Notes: generated by a model from the sequence alone, not told the origin. Shown: positions 9,991 through 19,390, counted from the first letter of the stretch. The stretch: DNA of 34,955 nt from Okeania sp. SIO3I5 (GCF_010672085.1 NZ_JAAHHT010000083.1:1-34955); one strand, 5' to 3'. Numbers and translations are program-made.

Positions 9991-10995
9991 ATGATTAAGC
10001 CTGATTTTTGGACTGTACCACCCCAAATATTAATAGTCGATGATGAGAAGACTATTCGACTAATACTACGTCGTATTTTGGAGAAAGATGGTTATAAAGT
10101 TATGGAAGCAACTAATGGAGAAGAATGTATAGAAATTTGTCAAAAACAATTAGTAAATATGGTATTACTGGATGCAATGATGCCAGAAATGGATGGTTTT
10201 ACCTGTTGTGGTAAATTACATAAGTTATTGGGAGAAAATAGTCCACCAGTATTAATGATTACAGTGCTTGACGATCAAGCATCTGTTGATTTAGCATTTC
10301 AAGTAGGGGCAACGGATTATGTGACTAAACCTATTCACTGGGCAGTTTTACGTCAACGAGTTCGGCGTTTATTGGAAATTCAATGGGCAATGAGTGAATT
10401 ACGACGACAAGTGGAAAAACAGCAGATGTTGACTGAAAAATTAGAAAAAGTCAATCAAGAATTGGAGCGTTTAGCTTCTGTAGATAGTTTAACAATGATT
10501 CCTAATCGTCGCCAATTTGATAAGTTTATAGAAACTGAGTGGAAACGTGCTCAGAGAAATGATTTACCATTATCAATTATAATATGCGATGTAGATTTTT
10601 TTAAAGCTTATAATGATACTTATGGCCATCCAGAAGGAGATACTTGCTTAAAGAAAGTTGCTGATATTATTATTCATAGTGTTAATCGTCCTGCCGATCT
10701 AGTAGCTCGTTATGGTGGTGAAGAATTTGTAGTTGTTTTGCCAGAAACAGATAGAAAAGGAGCAGTTTATATTGCAGAAAAAATTCGTCAAAGTATTAAA
10801 AATGCTTCTATTCCTCATCAGGGTTCAAAAGTTACTAATTGTGTCACTATTAGTTGTGGAGTTGCTACTAGAATATGCTTAGGTAAAAAAAACTCTGAAT
10901 GTCAACTTAGCGATCTGATTAGGAAAGCAGATTTAGCACTTTATGAAGCTAAATCTCAAGGACGCAACCGAGTTTGTGTTAATTCCAGAAGTTAA
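9991..10995 (+). CDS. Response regulator with GGDEF diguanylate cyclase output (PleD/WspR type)
   Basis: Makes c-di-GMP from two GTP when its receiver is phosphorylated. REC at about 12-125 has the acidic pair DD17-18, phospho-Asp61 (LLDAMMPEMDG) and Lys113 (TKP). A coiled-coil linker (about 128-162, QWAMSELRRQVEKQQM...) is followed by a GGDEF domain (about 165-330) with an intact active site GGEEF (242-246). An inhibitory I-site RPAD (233-236) sits exactly five residues upstream, so product inhibition is expected. It starts 14 bases after the hybrid kinase stop with no terminator between, so the two are very probably co-transcribed, and the kinase's Hpt domain is the natural phosphate donor. 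Length and layout are normal for the family. Confidence 0.93.
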   Translation: MIKPDFWTVPPQILIVDDEKTIRLILRRILEKDGYKVMEATNGEECIEICQKQLVNMVLLDAMMPEMDGFTCCGKLHKLLGENSPPVLMITVLDDQASVDLAFQVGATDYVTKPIHWAVLRQRVRRLLEIQWAMSELRRQVEKQQMLTEKLEKVNQELERLASVDSLTMIPNRRQFDKFIETEWKRAQRNDLPLSIIICDVDFFKAYNDTYGHPEGDTCLKKVADIIIHSVNRPADLVARYGGEEFVVVLPETDRKGAVYIAEKIRQSIKNASIPHQGSKVTNCVTISCGVATRICLGKKNSECQLSDLIRKADLALYEAKSQGRNRVCVNSRS

Positions 10996-11070
10996 GCAAT
11001 TATGATTATAGATAGATACAGCAGTTTGGTATTTGATGAAGTTGATATCTAGCAGGAAAAAAGTTAAAAG

Positions 11071-11209
11071 TTATAGCGCTACGCGCTAGGGAATAGGGAA
11101 TAGGGAATAGGGAATAGGGAATAGTAAACTGTCAAAGGGTTTTTCTGATAGGGAAATGCTCCGCAAACAGGATTTAGAAATGTCCTAATCTTTGCTTCGA
11201 CTGCTATAA
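11071..11209 (+). repeat. MITE-like element, family A, copy 1
   Basis: Begins TTATAGCGCTACGCGCTA and ends CTGCTATAA, giving a 7-base terminal inverted repeat TTATAGC/GCTATAA. The interior has a GGGAATA array and the block ATGCTCCGCAAACAGGATTT. A 13-base direct repeat, AAAAGTTAAAAGT, overlaps both ends (11059-11071 and 11208-11220); it could be a target duplication, but this motif is also a common simple repeat in such genomes. Confidence 0.7.
11088..11124 (+). repeat. GGGAATA heptamer array
   Basis: About five tandem copies of the 7-base unit GGGAATA lie inside the family A element. Such short tandemly repeated heptamers (STRR) are typical of filamentous cyanobacteria. The corresponding array in the other family A copy (24564-24578) is shorter, so array length varies between copies. 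Confidence 0.9.
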
Positions 11210-11697
11210 AAGTTAAAAGTAATCTATGAGACAGGAAAACTTTGACTACAGATGAACAATTTCTGATTTTAGTCCCTTTATTATGCTTTGAGTAAATAAT
11301 ACTAATTCGGCATTGGTGACATAAGATATGAAATTCCATTCGGACTAAGATTTATAGCAAGGAAAAAAGTTGTTTTAACTACTGATTAAGTAGGTAGGCA
11401 TAAATAAAGATTAAAACCAAAAATCTGAAAAAGAACCTATAAATAGGTTATCAAAAAGTTTTCACCGCGTGTGAATTTTCATTCCTATTGTGCGGATAAT
11501 TACAGCACTTTTTAGGATGGTGAGGTATACTAGAAGACTAATCTCTCTTACCTATCTACTAAAACGATAAAACTTTGTACCTTACTAACTCCAAAAATGC
11601 TGTAAACCTATCTGCTTACTAACTACTTGAATTTGGTATATTTCCTAAGCAATTCTTTCTTAGCTATATTAATTTTAAGGAATAGGGAATAGGGGGA

Positions 11698-11824
11698 TTA
11701 CAGCGCTTTTCAGTTGAGTAGACCATAAAACTGTTGTAGAAGTAATGAGTAAGGAGTAATGAGTAAGGAGTAAGGAGTTAGGAGTCAGTATCATTGTGGT
11801 TTATTCATATGAAAACCGCTGTAG
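11698..11824 (+). repeat. MITE-like element, family B, copy 1
   Basis: The left end TTACAGCGCTTTTCA and the right end TGAAAACCGCTGTA form an imperfect terminal inverted repeat of about 28 bases (ACAGCGsTTTTCA, then a less conserved part ending near ACCAyA/TGTGGT). The cargo between the ends is a heptamer array of GAGTAAG/GAGTAAT units (about 11742-11788). A second copy is at 34139-34245. Confidence 0.7.
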
Positions 11825-12015
11825 GATAGGGAACAAGCAAAAAATATTCTTACTAGAAACCCTTTCGGAAACCGGGGTTTGTGTTAGAGATCCCACAATA
11901 TTAATATCTGGAGCAAACAAACTAGAAATCGGTTTTTTTGGGGTAAGTCCTGATTTTAGAGCGCTGATTTAACCAAGGCTAACAAAAGTTCTAATTAAGA
12001 ATAGTTGAGGTAAAA

Positions 12016-15000
12016 ATGATGGTAATTTTAACAGTAAAAAAGCTGTTCAAAAAACTGAGAAGTTATCTAACTTCAGAAAATACTATTTTCTGGAAAAATG
12101 GTCAAGTGTCATTGGGAGTTGTTTTGTTCATATCTTTGATTACTCCCATATATATTACGGTGGGATTTTTCTGGTGGACATTATTACAAAAGGAAAGAAG
12201 TTCAGTTAAACAATTAGCAACTCAATTTAATTTGAAAATTGGTCATTATGTTAGTCAGGATTTAGATGATTATTTAGAAGCTGTTGATTTAATCTATCAA
12301 ATTAACCAAGATTTAATTAAGTTTGGGTTATTAAATTTTAATGATTTAACGGTTACAAGAAGTTTGTTTTTGCAGGAAATTAAACGGTTTAATGTTGGTC
12401 AGATTAATTTTGGCAGTACCAATGGGGAATTTGTGGGAGTTAAGAGAAATAATGATCAGAGTTTGGTCATTAGATTAATAACTAAATCTAATTCAGAAAT
12501 GATGGTGGAATCTGTCATAGACTCAAGAGGGAATATTACAGAAATATCTAAAAGTTACGAAGATAATTATCAAACTGAAAGTTGGTATGAAGATGCAGTT
12601 AAGGCAGGTAAACCTCTCTGGAGTAAAGTTTATAATCGGGATGAATCAGAAGAATTATTTGCTATATCAGCGAGTTATCCAGTCTACAATCAGAATAATA
12701 GTCTGATTGGAGTCTTAGCGGTTGAGTTACCAATTTCACAAATTAATAAGTTGCTTCATACAGTAAATATTAGTGAATCTGGTGTGATTTTTATTATAGA
12801 AAAATCTGGGTCAATTGTAGCTAGTTCTTTGAATGAAACATCGGAGCCTAAATTTGAAATTCCTGGTAAGCAGTTACCTATTACTAAAGTGCAGGAAAAA
12901 TTATTTCTTGAAATAATAAATGAATCAACCAGTTTTAATCAGTTAGAAAAAAAACAACAATTAGAATTGGAATTTCAAGGAAAACAATATTTTGTGGAGG
13001 TAATACCCAGGGAAAATAAAAATGGCTTAGATTGGTTGATTGTAGTAGCTGTGCCAACATCAGAATTTATGGCACAAATTAATCAAAATACTAAACTGAC
13101 TATTTTCTTATATTTATTAGCAATAATTATAGCTACTTACTTAGCTATGTTAATATCTCGCTGGATAACTCAACCAATATACAAATTATTAAAAGTCACT
13201 CAAAAAAGTGATATTACTGAAGAGGATTTATCCCTAAAGCAAGAGATAGTTAAGTTTACAGAAATAGAAGATTTAGCAGAATCTTTTAAGCAGATAAATG
13301 AGGAGCTAAAAAATAAATTTCGAGAAAGCGATCGCTTTTTTGATCTTTCTGTTGATTTATTGGCAATTATTGGTACTGACGGTTATTTTAAACAGCTTAA
13401 TTCAAGTTGGTCAAAAATTTTAGGCTATAGTATAGAAGAACTATTAGCAGTACCTTATCTTGAATTTGTACATCCAGAAGACCTAGATATTACTGTTGCC
13501 GAAACAAAAAGGGTTTCTGAGGGTGCTATAACTTTTAATTTCCAGAACCGTTATCGTGCAAAAGATGGTTCTTATCGGTGGTTAGCTTGGAATAGCGTTC
13601 CTTTGTTAACGGAAAATTTAATCTATACAGTGGTACGAGATATTACAGATGAAAAACAATCTATAGAACAGCTTTTTATTAATCAAAGACAATTAATAGA
13701 AGCTGAAAAAATTGCTGGTATGGGAACTTGGGAAAATGATTTAACTACAGGTGAGTTTAGATGTTCAGAACAATTATATTTTATTTTGGGTTTACCTTTG
13801 CAATCAAATTTTGTAAGTAGGGAAGATTATTTAAAATTAGTTCATTCTGATGATTTACCAACAATAGAAAAAGCATTTGATTCGGCAATTAACCAGGGTC
13901 AAAATTTCAAAATTGAGCAAAGAATATTATGCCCCGATGCTACAGTCAAACATATATTAATTAGCGGAAAATCTATTGTTGATCGGGCAGGTAAAATCAT
14001 CAAACTTTTCGGCACGGTTTTAGATATTACGGAACGCAAGCAAACAGAAATAGCATTACGAGAAAGTGAAGACAAGTTTTATCAAATAGCGGAAAATATT
14101 AACAGTTTTTTCTGGATACAAGAACTGCAAAATCATCAAACTATTTATGTTTCTCCTAGCTATAAAAAAATCTGGGGTTATAGTTGCGATGACTTATACG
14201 CATCACCAGACTCTTTTCTAGATGTTATTCATCCAGAAGATCGCCCGAAAGTCGGGAAAACTTTAGCAAATTCCTTGGAAACAAAAGCAGAAGAAGAATG
14301 TCGCATTGTACTACCTAACGGGGAAATACGTTGGATATTGATTTGTGCGTTTCCGATCAAAAATCAGGCAGGGGAAGTTTATAGAATAGCTCGAATAGTA
14401 CAAGACATTAGTGAAGATAAGGTGGTAGATACAAAGCTACAACTGATTCAAGAACGACTACAACTTGCATTAGAAACTTCAGGAGATGGTTTATGGGATT
14501 GGAATATTATTACAGGGAAATGTTATTACAGTGTGCGATGGTTAGAAATGTTAGGTTATGATAAAAATGATCTATCTGGAAATTTTAACAGTTGGGAGAT
14601 GCTAATTCACCCGGAAGATAAAGATTGGGTGATGGATGCTTTGAATTTACATTTAGAAGATAGTTCGTTTATTTTTGCCTTCGACTATCGACTACGAACT
14701 AAATCAGGGCAATGGAAGTGGATAGCAACTTATGGTAAAGTAGTAGCTCGAGATGAAACGGGTAAACCAGTGAGAATGATTTGCACTCATACAGATATCA
14801 GCGCTCGCAAAGCAGCAGAAGTAACTCTCCAGCAACAACTAAAATTAGAAAAACTGGTTTCCACTATCTCTACTAGTTTTATTAATCTTAATCCTAACGA
14901 AGTTGATAGTAGTCTGCAAAGAGCATTAAAACAGGTTGGTGAGTTAACAGGTGCAGATCGTAGTTATCTATTTTTAGTAAATAGTGATCGAATTGAAGTT

Positions 15001-16377
15001 AGCAAGATTTATCGATGGTTTGCTAAAGCAATAGAAGGTAAAATTAACAATCTACAAAATCTTCCCATAGATGATTTACCATGGTTAATGGAGCAACTCT
15101 ATAAATTTGAAGTAGTGCACATACCTCTAGTCTCGAATTTACCTCTGGAAGCAAGCATTGAAAAACAAATACTCTCAGCACAGTCAATTCAATCTTTGTT
15201 ATGTATCCCTATGGTTTCTGGAAGCAAATTAATCGGTTTTATTGGGTTCGATGGAATTCGTCAATTATGCAAATGGACAAATTCTACAATTAATCTGTTA
15301 AAAATTATCAGTGAGATTTTTGTTAGTGCTTTAGAATATCAGGAAGCAGAGTTAGCACTTCGGGAAAGCGAACAACGCTTTCGGATGATGGCAGATAGCG
15401 CTCCCGTATTAATTTGGATGTCCGGAAGGGATTGCCTTTTTAGCTATTTTAATCAAACCTGGTTAAACTTTACTGGACGTACTTTAGAACAAGAAGTAGG
15501 GAATGGTTGGCAACAGGGTATCCACCCTGAAGATTTGGAAAATTATCTGGAAACTTACCAAGCAAATTTTCGTAATCGCCAACCATTTACTATTGAATAT
15601 CGCTTGAGAAGAACAGATGGTGAATATCGTTGGGTTTTCGATACAGGGGTTCCCAGATTTAATCTGAATAATAGCTTTACTGGTTATATTGGTAGTTGTA
15701 TTGATATTAGCGATCGCAAACAAGCAGAAGCACAAATTCAAAATTCTCTCCAGGAAAAAGAAGTTTTGCTCAAAGAAATTCATCACCGAGTTAAGAATAA
15801 TCTACACATTATTTCTAATTTATTAGATTTACAGTCAGATTATATTGAAGATCAAAAAGTTCTAGAATTATTTACTGAGAGCCAAAATCGGATTCAAACA
15901 ATGGCTTTGATCCATGAACAACTCTATCAGTCAAAAGATTTAGGGAAAATTGATTTTAGTGAATATATTCATACTCTAATGGATAATTTATTATGTTCCT
16001 ACATTAATAGAGAAAGTATAATTAATCCGATAATTAATGTAGAATCTATAAGTCTGAATTTAGAAACAGCAATTCCTTGTGGTTTGATAATTAATGAGTT
16101 GGTAACTAATTCCTTAAAATATGCTTTCCCTAATGGTAAAAATGGGGAAGTTGGAATTGAATTACATCAAGATGAACAGGAAAAAATTTACCTCACAATT
16201 AGAGATAATGGTATTGGAATACCCGCAGATTTTGATTTGCAGAATAGTTCTTCTTTAGGCTTAAAGTTAGTGCGGATTCTCTCTAAACAATTAAAAGCTG
16301 AAATAGAGTTTGATGGTACTCAGGGGACAGTGGTTAATTTAAGATTTTCTCCTCTTAAGTATAAACCCAGATTTTAA
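12016..16377 (+). CDS. Membrane sensor histidine kinase: Cache, HAMP-like, 5 PAS, GAF, HisKA_2, HATPase
   Basis: Transmembrane segments at about 33-57 (VVLFISLITPIYITVGFFWW) and 360-383 enclose an extracytoplasmic dCache ligand-binding region (about 60-345; WYEDAVKAGKPLWSKVY and a later IGVLAVELP are typical). A HAMP-like stretch follows (about 383-435), then PAS domains at about 440-555, 565-680, 685-800, 814-935 and 1118-1238, with a GAF at about 943-1112. The kinase core is HisKA_2: KEIHHRVKNNLHIISNLLDL, with His1256-His1257 (the one before Arg is the conserved acceptor), then an HATPase with NELVTNSLKYAFPNG and DNGIGIP. There is no receiver or Hpt domain, so it needs a separate response regulator; the REC-GGDEF-EAL gene about 0.8 kb downstream is the obvious candidate. 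ATG 12016 has a GAGG ribosome binding site five bases upstream. Confidence 0.93.
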   Translation: MMVILTVKKLFKKLRSYLTSENTIFWKNGQVSLGVVLFISLITPIYITVGFFWWTLLQKERSSVKQLATQFNLKIGHYVSQDLDDYLEAVDLIYQINQDLIKFGLLNFNDLTVTRSLFLQEIKRFNVGQINFGSTNGEFVGVKRNNDQSLVIRLITKSNSEMMVESVIDSRGNITEISKSYEDNYQTESWYEDAVKAGKPLWSKVYNRDESEELFAISASYPVYNQNNSLIGVLAVELPISQINKLLHTVNISESGVIFIIEKSGSIVASSLNETSEPKFEIPGKQLPITKVQEKLFLEIINESTSFNQLEKKQQLELEFQGKQYFVEVIPRENKNGLDWLIVVAVPTSEFMAQINQNTKLTIFLYLLAIIIATYLAMLISRWITQPIYKLLKVTQKSDITEEDLSLKQEIVKFTEIEDLAESFKQINEELKNKFRESDRFFDLSVDLLAIIGTDGYFKQLNSSWSKILGYSIEELLAVPYLEFVHPEDLDITVAETKRVSEGAITFNFQNRYRAKDGSYRWLAWNSVPLLTENLIYTVVRDITDEKQSIEQLFINQRQLIEAEKIAGMGTWENDLTTGEFRCSEQLYFILGLPLQSNFVSREDYLKLVHSDDLPTIEKAFDSAINQGQNFKIEQRILCPDATVKHILISGKSIVDRAGKIIKLFGTVLDITERKQTEIALRESEDKFYQIAENINSFFWIQELQNHQTIYVSPSYKKIWGYSCDDLYASPDSFLDVIHPEDRPKVGKTLANSLETKAEEECRIVLPNGEIRWILICAFPIKNQAGEVYRIARIVQDISEDKVVDTKLQLIQERLQLALETSGDGLWDWNIITGKCYYSVRWLEMLGYDKNDLSGNFNSWEMLIHPEDKDWVMDALNLHLEDSSFIFAFDYRLRTKSGQWKWIATYGKVVARDETGKPVRMICTHTDISARKAAEVTLQQQLKLEKLVSTISTSFINLNPNEVDSSLQRALKQVGELTGADRSYLFLVNSDRIEVSKIYRWFAKAIEGKINNLQNLPIDDLPWLMEQLYKFEVVHIPLVSNLPLEASIEKQILSAQSIQSLLCIPMVSGSKLIGFIGFDGIRQLCKWTNSTINLLKIISEIFVSALEYQEAELALRESEQRFRMMADSAPVLIWMSGRDCLFSYFNQTWLNFTGRTLEQEVGNGWQQGIHPEDLENYLETYQANFRNRQPFTIEYRLRRTDGEYRWVFDTGVPRFNLNNSFTGYIGSCIDISDRKQAEAQIQNSLQEKEVLLKEIHHRVKNNLHIISNLLDLQSDYIEDQKVLELFTESQNRIQTMALIHEQLYQSKDLGKIDFSEYIHTLMDNLLCSYINRESIINPIINVESISLNLETAIPCGLIINELVTNSLKYAFPNGKNGEVGIELHQDEQEKIYLTIRDNGIGIPADFDLQNSSSLGLKLVRILSKQLKAEIEFDGTQGTVVNLRFSPLKYKPRF

Positions 16378-16462
16378 TCTATTCTTTAACAATAAATCTT
16401 GAAATCTTTAGGAAAATACGGAGTGGTTCAACAATTAATAATTAATAATGAATAATTAATAA

Positions 16463-16558
16463 TTACCTCTTCTTTTCAAGGAGAGGATTGACTCAAAAGA
16501 GAATTTTTATTTATTATCTCCTTAAAAGGGGAGGCTTTAAACCAAAATTTTTCGGTAA
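16463..16558 (+). repeat. MITE-like element, family E, copy 1
   Basis: Starts TTACCTCTTCTTTTCAAGGA and ends TTTTCGGTAA, with inverted ends TTACC/GGTAA. Inside are AAGGAGAGGATTG and AGGGGAGGCTTTAAACC. Near-matching copies are at 21115-21209 (same strand) and 34257-34350 (opposite strand). Three copies with consistent ends argue for a dispersed element rather than chance. Confidence 0.65.
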
Positions 16559-16610
16559 TGGGAAATGGGGAGTAGGAAAATACTATGGTATAATATGAAA
16601 CCCGCTTGAC

Positions 16611-16748
16611 TTGGAATTAATAAAAAACCAGATTTGTGGGAGGTCGATTTTAGTATTGTAGGGCATTTGATACAAACCCGGTTTCTCTGCTTTTTGCCTT
16701 GGAATTAATAAGAAACCAGATTTGTGGGAGGTCGATTTTAGTATTAGA
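16611..16748 (+). repeat. 88-bp tandem duplication of a dispersed intergenic repeat
   Basis: TTGGAATTAATAAnAAACCAG begins at 16611 and again at 16699, each followed by ATTTGTGGGAGGTCGATTTT. The second copy is truncated after about 50 bases. The right half of the unit (TTGTAGGGCATTT, then AAACCCGGTTTCTCTGC) recurs at about 17073-17111, and a diverged copy lies near 21745-21805. A frame opened through it (16722-16970) is not a credible gene. Confidence 0.75.
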
Positions 16749-17193
16749 CATTTCCAGAAAAGAGGGAACAGGGAACAGGAAACAGGGAACCGGGGGAACC
16801 CACCCCTAACCCCTCCGAGGAAGGGAGTAATTGATAATTTATCAATAAGAATTGATTTGATTTTTGATTATCGGAGATGTCTATTAGACATCTCCGAAAA
16901 AAATATAGATTTTTTGCCAAAGCAGGGAAGACTTAACTGGGAACAGGCAACAAGGAATAGGGAAAAGTGAATTAATTTTCATAAAAAAAATACTAAAAAT
17001 GATTTTGGAGGGTAAGTTTAACAATTCTAGTCTATCTTAAATAAAGGGCAAGTTTATTTTTTGGAGATATCTATTGTAGGGCATTTTATCCAAACCCGGT
17101 TTCTCTGCTTTTTTCCACGCTCTACTTATTGGATTTGATATAATCTATATATTGTATACAATTAATTTATCTAACTTATACAGGAAAAATTTT

Positions 17194-19029
17194 ATGAATA
17201 TTAATCAAAATACTTCTGAAACTCCTACGAAAATTTTAGTTGTTGAAGACGAACTAATTGCTGCGGAAAATATTGCTAGAAATCTTAAAAAATTAGGATA
17301 TGAAGTAATTGGAATTGTAGACTCTGGTGAAGAAGCTATTGAAGCTGCAACAAACAACCATCCAAATTTAGTGCTAATGGATATTATGCTTCAAGGAGAT
17401 TTAGATGGTATCGAAGCTGCTGGACATATTCGTTCTGAATTAAAAATACCTGTTATTTATATGACTGCTTATGCAGATGATGATACATTGGGGCGGGCAA
17501 AATTAACCGAACCTTACGGTTATTTAGTCAAACCATTTAAACCTCAAGCTTTAAGAACTACAATTGAGATTGCTCTGCAAAAATATCAAGGAGAACAAGC
17601 AGTAGAGTTATCCTACATTAAAGAAATTGAACAGGTAAAAAATCAGCTCGAAGGGTTAACAAATCAAGAGGAGCTAGCTGCTCTGACGAGTCGAATCATT
17701 CTGTCAGATAAGTTTGCTAAATTTGTTAGTAAAATCCACGCTCTTAAGAAAGATTTTTCACCAACTATTTCTGTGATTTGTTTAGGCATTAATCGCTTCA
17801 AGCGTATCAATGATTTAGGATACGAATGGGGGGATTTATTAATTAAATCTATAGTTAAAAAAATTCAGGAATTTATTCCTCAAAACAGTATTATTGCTCG
17901 CTTAAATACAGATGAATTAGTAATTATATTGGAACCAATTAATACGAAAAGCGAAACTACAGTTATAATCGAAAATATTTTAGAGCAATTTACTCAACCT
18001 TATGTATTAAAGCAACAAAAGTTTTTGATTAGTGCTAATGCTGGAATTAGTATTTATCCTGTTGATGGTGAAAAACTTGGAAAATTACTTTTAAAAGCCA
18101 GGAATGCTATGGAATATTGTCGAATACAAGGAGATAATCGATATAATTTTTATAAAAAAGAAGCAGGCAAATATCAAAGTACTAATACATTACAATTAGA
18201 GAATGATTTGTATTCAGCTTTGTCAAATAAACAATTTAAAATTTACTACCAACCAATAGTTAATTTAAAAACAGGTCAAATTGTTGGTGCTGAAGCTCTA
18301 ATACGCTGGCAAACTTCTGATGGTTCAATAATATTACCCGGACACTTTTTACCATTAGCAGAAGAAACCGGATTAATTGAAGCAATAGGGGAATTTGTTT
18401 TGAAAAGTGCTTGTGAAGATGTTAAAGCTTTGCAAGATATTGGTATAGGAAAAATACGAGTAGGAGTTAACATATCTGCTCGTCAATTAAATCAATTAGA
18501 TTTACGCCAAAGATTAGTTAAAGTTCTTTTAAATAGTGGTTTAGCTCCTAATTATGTAGAGTTAGATATTAATGAAACTATTTTGATGACAAACGAAACA
18601 ACAGCTATTAGAAGTTTACATGGTCTAAAAACTTTAGGTATTCAAATTGCTATAGATGATTTTGGTACAGGTTATTCTTCTTTAAGTTATCTGGAAAAAT
18701 TTCCTATTGATTCGATAAAAATTAATCAGAACTTTATTAGAAAAATTGATCTTAATTCGACTAACCAAATTATAACATCAGCAATTATTTCAATGGCTCA
18801 GAAACTAAATATACGAGTCATAGCTGAAGGAGTCGAAACTGAGGAAGAATTGGCTTTTTTAGTTAAAAATAAATGTGATGAACTTCAAGGTTATGTATTT
18901 AATCGCCCATTACCTTTGGTAGAATTTGCCTCTTTAGCAGAATCTTTAGCTAGTTGTCCTCAAATGATTAATGATTGGATAAATCAACAAAAAAAACAAG
19001 TAATATCATTGACGGATGAACAGCTTTAA
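17194..19029 (+). CDS. Response regulator with degenerate GGDEF and EAL phosphodiesterase domains
   Basis: Predicted phosphorylation-controlled c-di-GMP phosphodiesterase. REC at about 12-130 has EDE (18-20), phospho-Asp63 (LVLMDIMLQG) and Lys (VKPF). The GGDEF domain (about 165-325) is degenerate: the signature reads NTDEL (238-242), so cyclase activity is unlikely and it may be a regulatory GTP-binding module. The EAL domain (about 340-590) keeps E367-A-L, NISARQL, the DINET glutamate, D488-D489 in DDFGTG, Lys509, E545 in EGVE and Q565 in QGY. The usually conserved KxD aspartate is Asn511 (KIN), which might lower activity. The upstream TTG at 17152 is in frame, but ATG 17194 has AGGA eight bases ahead and is preferred, giving 611 residues. 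It is the likely partner of the receiver-less Cache-PAS kinase upstream. Confidence 0.92.
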   Translation: MNINQNTSETPTKILVVEDELIAAENIARNLKKLGYEVIGIVDSGEEAIEAATNNHPNLVLMDIMLQGDLDGIEAAGHIRSELKIPVIYMTAYADDDTLGRAKLTEPYGYLVKPFKPQALRTTIEIALQKYQGEQAVELSYIKEIEQVKNQLEGLTNQEELAALTSRIILSDKFAKFVSKIHALKKDFSPTISVICLGINRFKRINDLGYEWGDLLIKSIVKKIQEFIPQNSIIARLNTDELVIILEPINTKSETTVIIENILEQFTQPYVLKQQKFLISANAGISIYPVDGEKLGKLLLKARNAMEYCRIQGDNRYNFYKKEAGKYQSTNTLQLENDLYSALSNKQFKIYYQPIVNLKTGQIVGAEALIRWQTSDGSIILPGHFLPLAEETGLIEAIGEFVLKSACEDVKALQDIGIGKIRVGVNISARQLNQLDLRQRLVKVLLNSGLAPNYVELDINETILMTNETTAIRSLHGLKTLGIQIAIDDFGTGYSSLSYLEKFPIDSIKINQNFIRKIDLNSTNQIITSAIISMAQKLNIRVIAEGVETEEELAFLVKNKCDELQGYVFNRPLPLVEFASLAESLASCPQMINDWINQQKKQVISLTDEQL

Positions 19030-19079
19030 CGAAGTCAAATCAGTTCAAAATTCTTGCATTATTAATTCGCTCATTATAA

Positions 19080-19217
19080 CCTCTGCCTGATCAAATCAAT
19101 TCAAAATTCAAAATGATTAATTCAAAATGATTAATTCGCTCATTATAACCTCTGCCTGATCAAATCAATTCAAAATTCAAAATGATTAATTCAAAATGAT
19201 TAATTCGCTCATTATAA
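19080..19217 (+). repeat. 69-bp tandem repeat
   Basis: Two essentially identical 69-base units start at 19080 and 19149, and a third begins at 19218 but diverges after CCTCTGCCTG. The unit begins CCTCTGCCTGATCAAATCAA and ends TTCGCTCATTATAA. The block continues into the 150-bp repeat at 19212-19361. One inverted, single-unit version is next to 24458. It has no CRISPR-like spacers. Confidence 0.9.
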
Positions 19218-19361
19218 CCTCTGCCTGTTTGCGCAGCATTCTGCAGGAAATAAGGAAAATATTTTTGATTTTTTCGTTCTGAAGAACGAGGCTTAAATCC
19301 TTTAATTAAACAGAAAAAATTATTGAAATTAAGGAATGAACCAAAATTTTTGAACTTTGAA
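19212..19361 (+). repeat. Dispersed 150-bp repeat, copy 1 (inverted partner at 24301-24458)
   Basis: Runs from TTATAACCTCTGCCTGTTTG to TTTTTGAACTTTGAA and includes the palindrome TCGTTCTGAAGAACGA. The reverse complement of 24301-24458 matches it over nearly its whole length with few differences, sharing for example AGGAAAATATTTTTGATTTT and TGAAATTAAGGAATGAACCA. The two copies bracket 5 kb in inverted orientation. Confidence 0.88.
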
Positions 19362-19390
19362 TTTTGAATTTTGAATTAAAAAAGATCATA

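Larger units (their letters stand above)
10996..12015. other. Repeat-rich intergenic region
   Basis: No gene is supported here. It holds a family A inverted-repeat element (11071-11209), a family B element (11698-11824) and heptamer arrays, all listed separately. The remainder (about 11210-11690 and 11825-12010) is AT-rich with no recognised feature apart from the ribosome binding site of the next gene. Confidence 0.6.

Noticed and set aside
11079-11339. 86-codon minus-strand frame ending in YSLFPIPYSLFPSA
   Set aside because: The C-terminal part is a translated GGGAATA heptamer array and the frame covers most of a family A element.
16722-16970. 82-codon frame rich in GNREQETGNRG
   Set aside because: It is translated heptamer and dispersed repeat DNA, typical of over-predicted genes in cyanobacteria.
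17152-17193. TTG upstream start for the REC-GGDEF-EAL protein
   Set aside because: ATG 17194 has AGGA at proper spacing and begins just before the receiver domain, as usual.
19080-19217. Possible CRISPR array (regular 69-bp repeats)
   Set aside because: The repeats are directly adjacent with no unique spacers and no cas genes are in the window.
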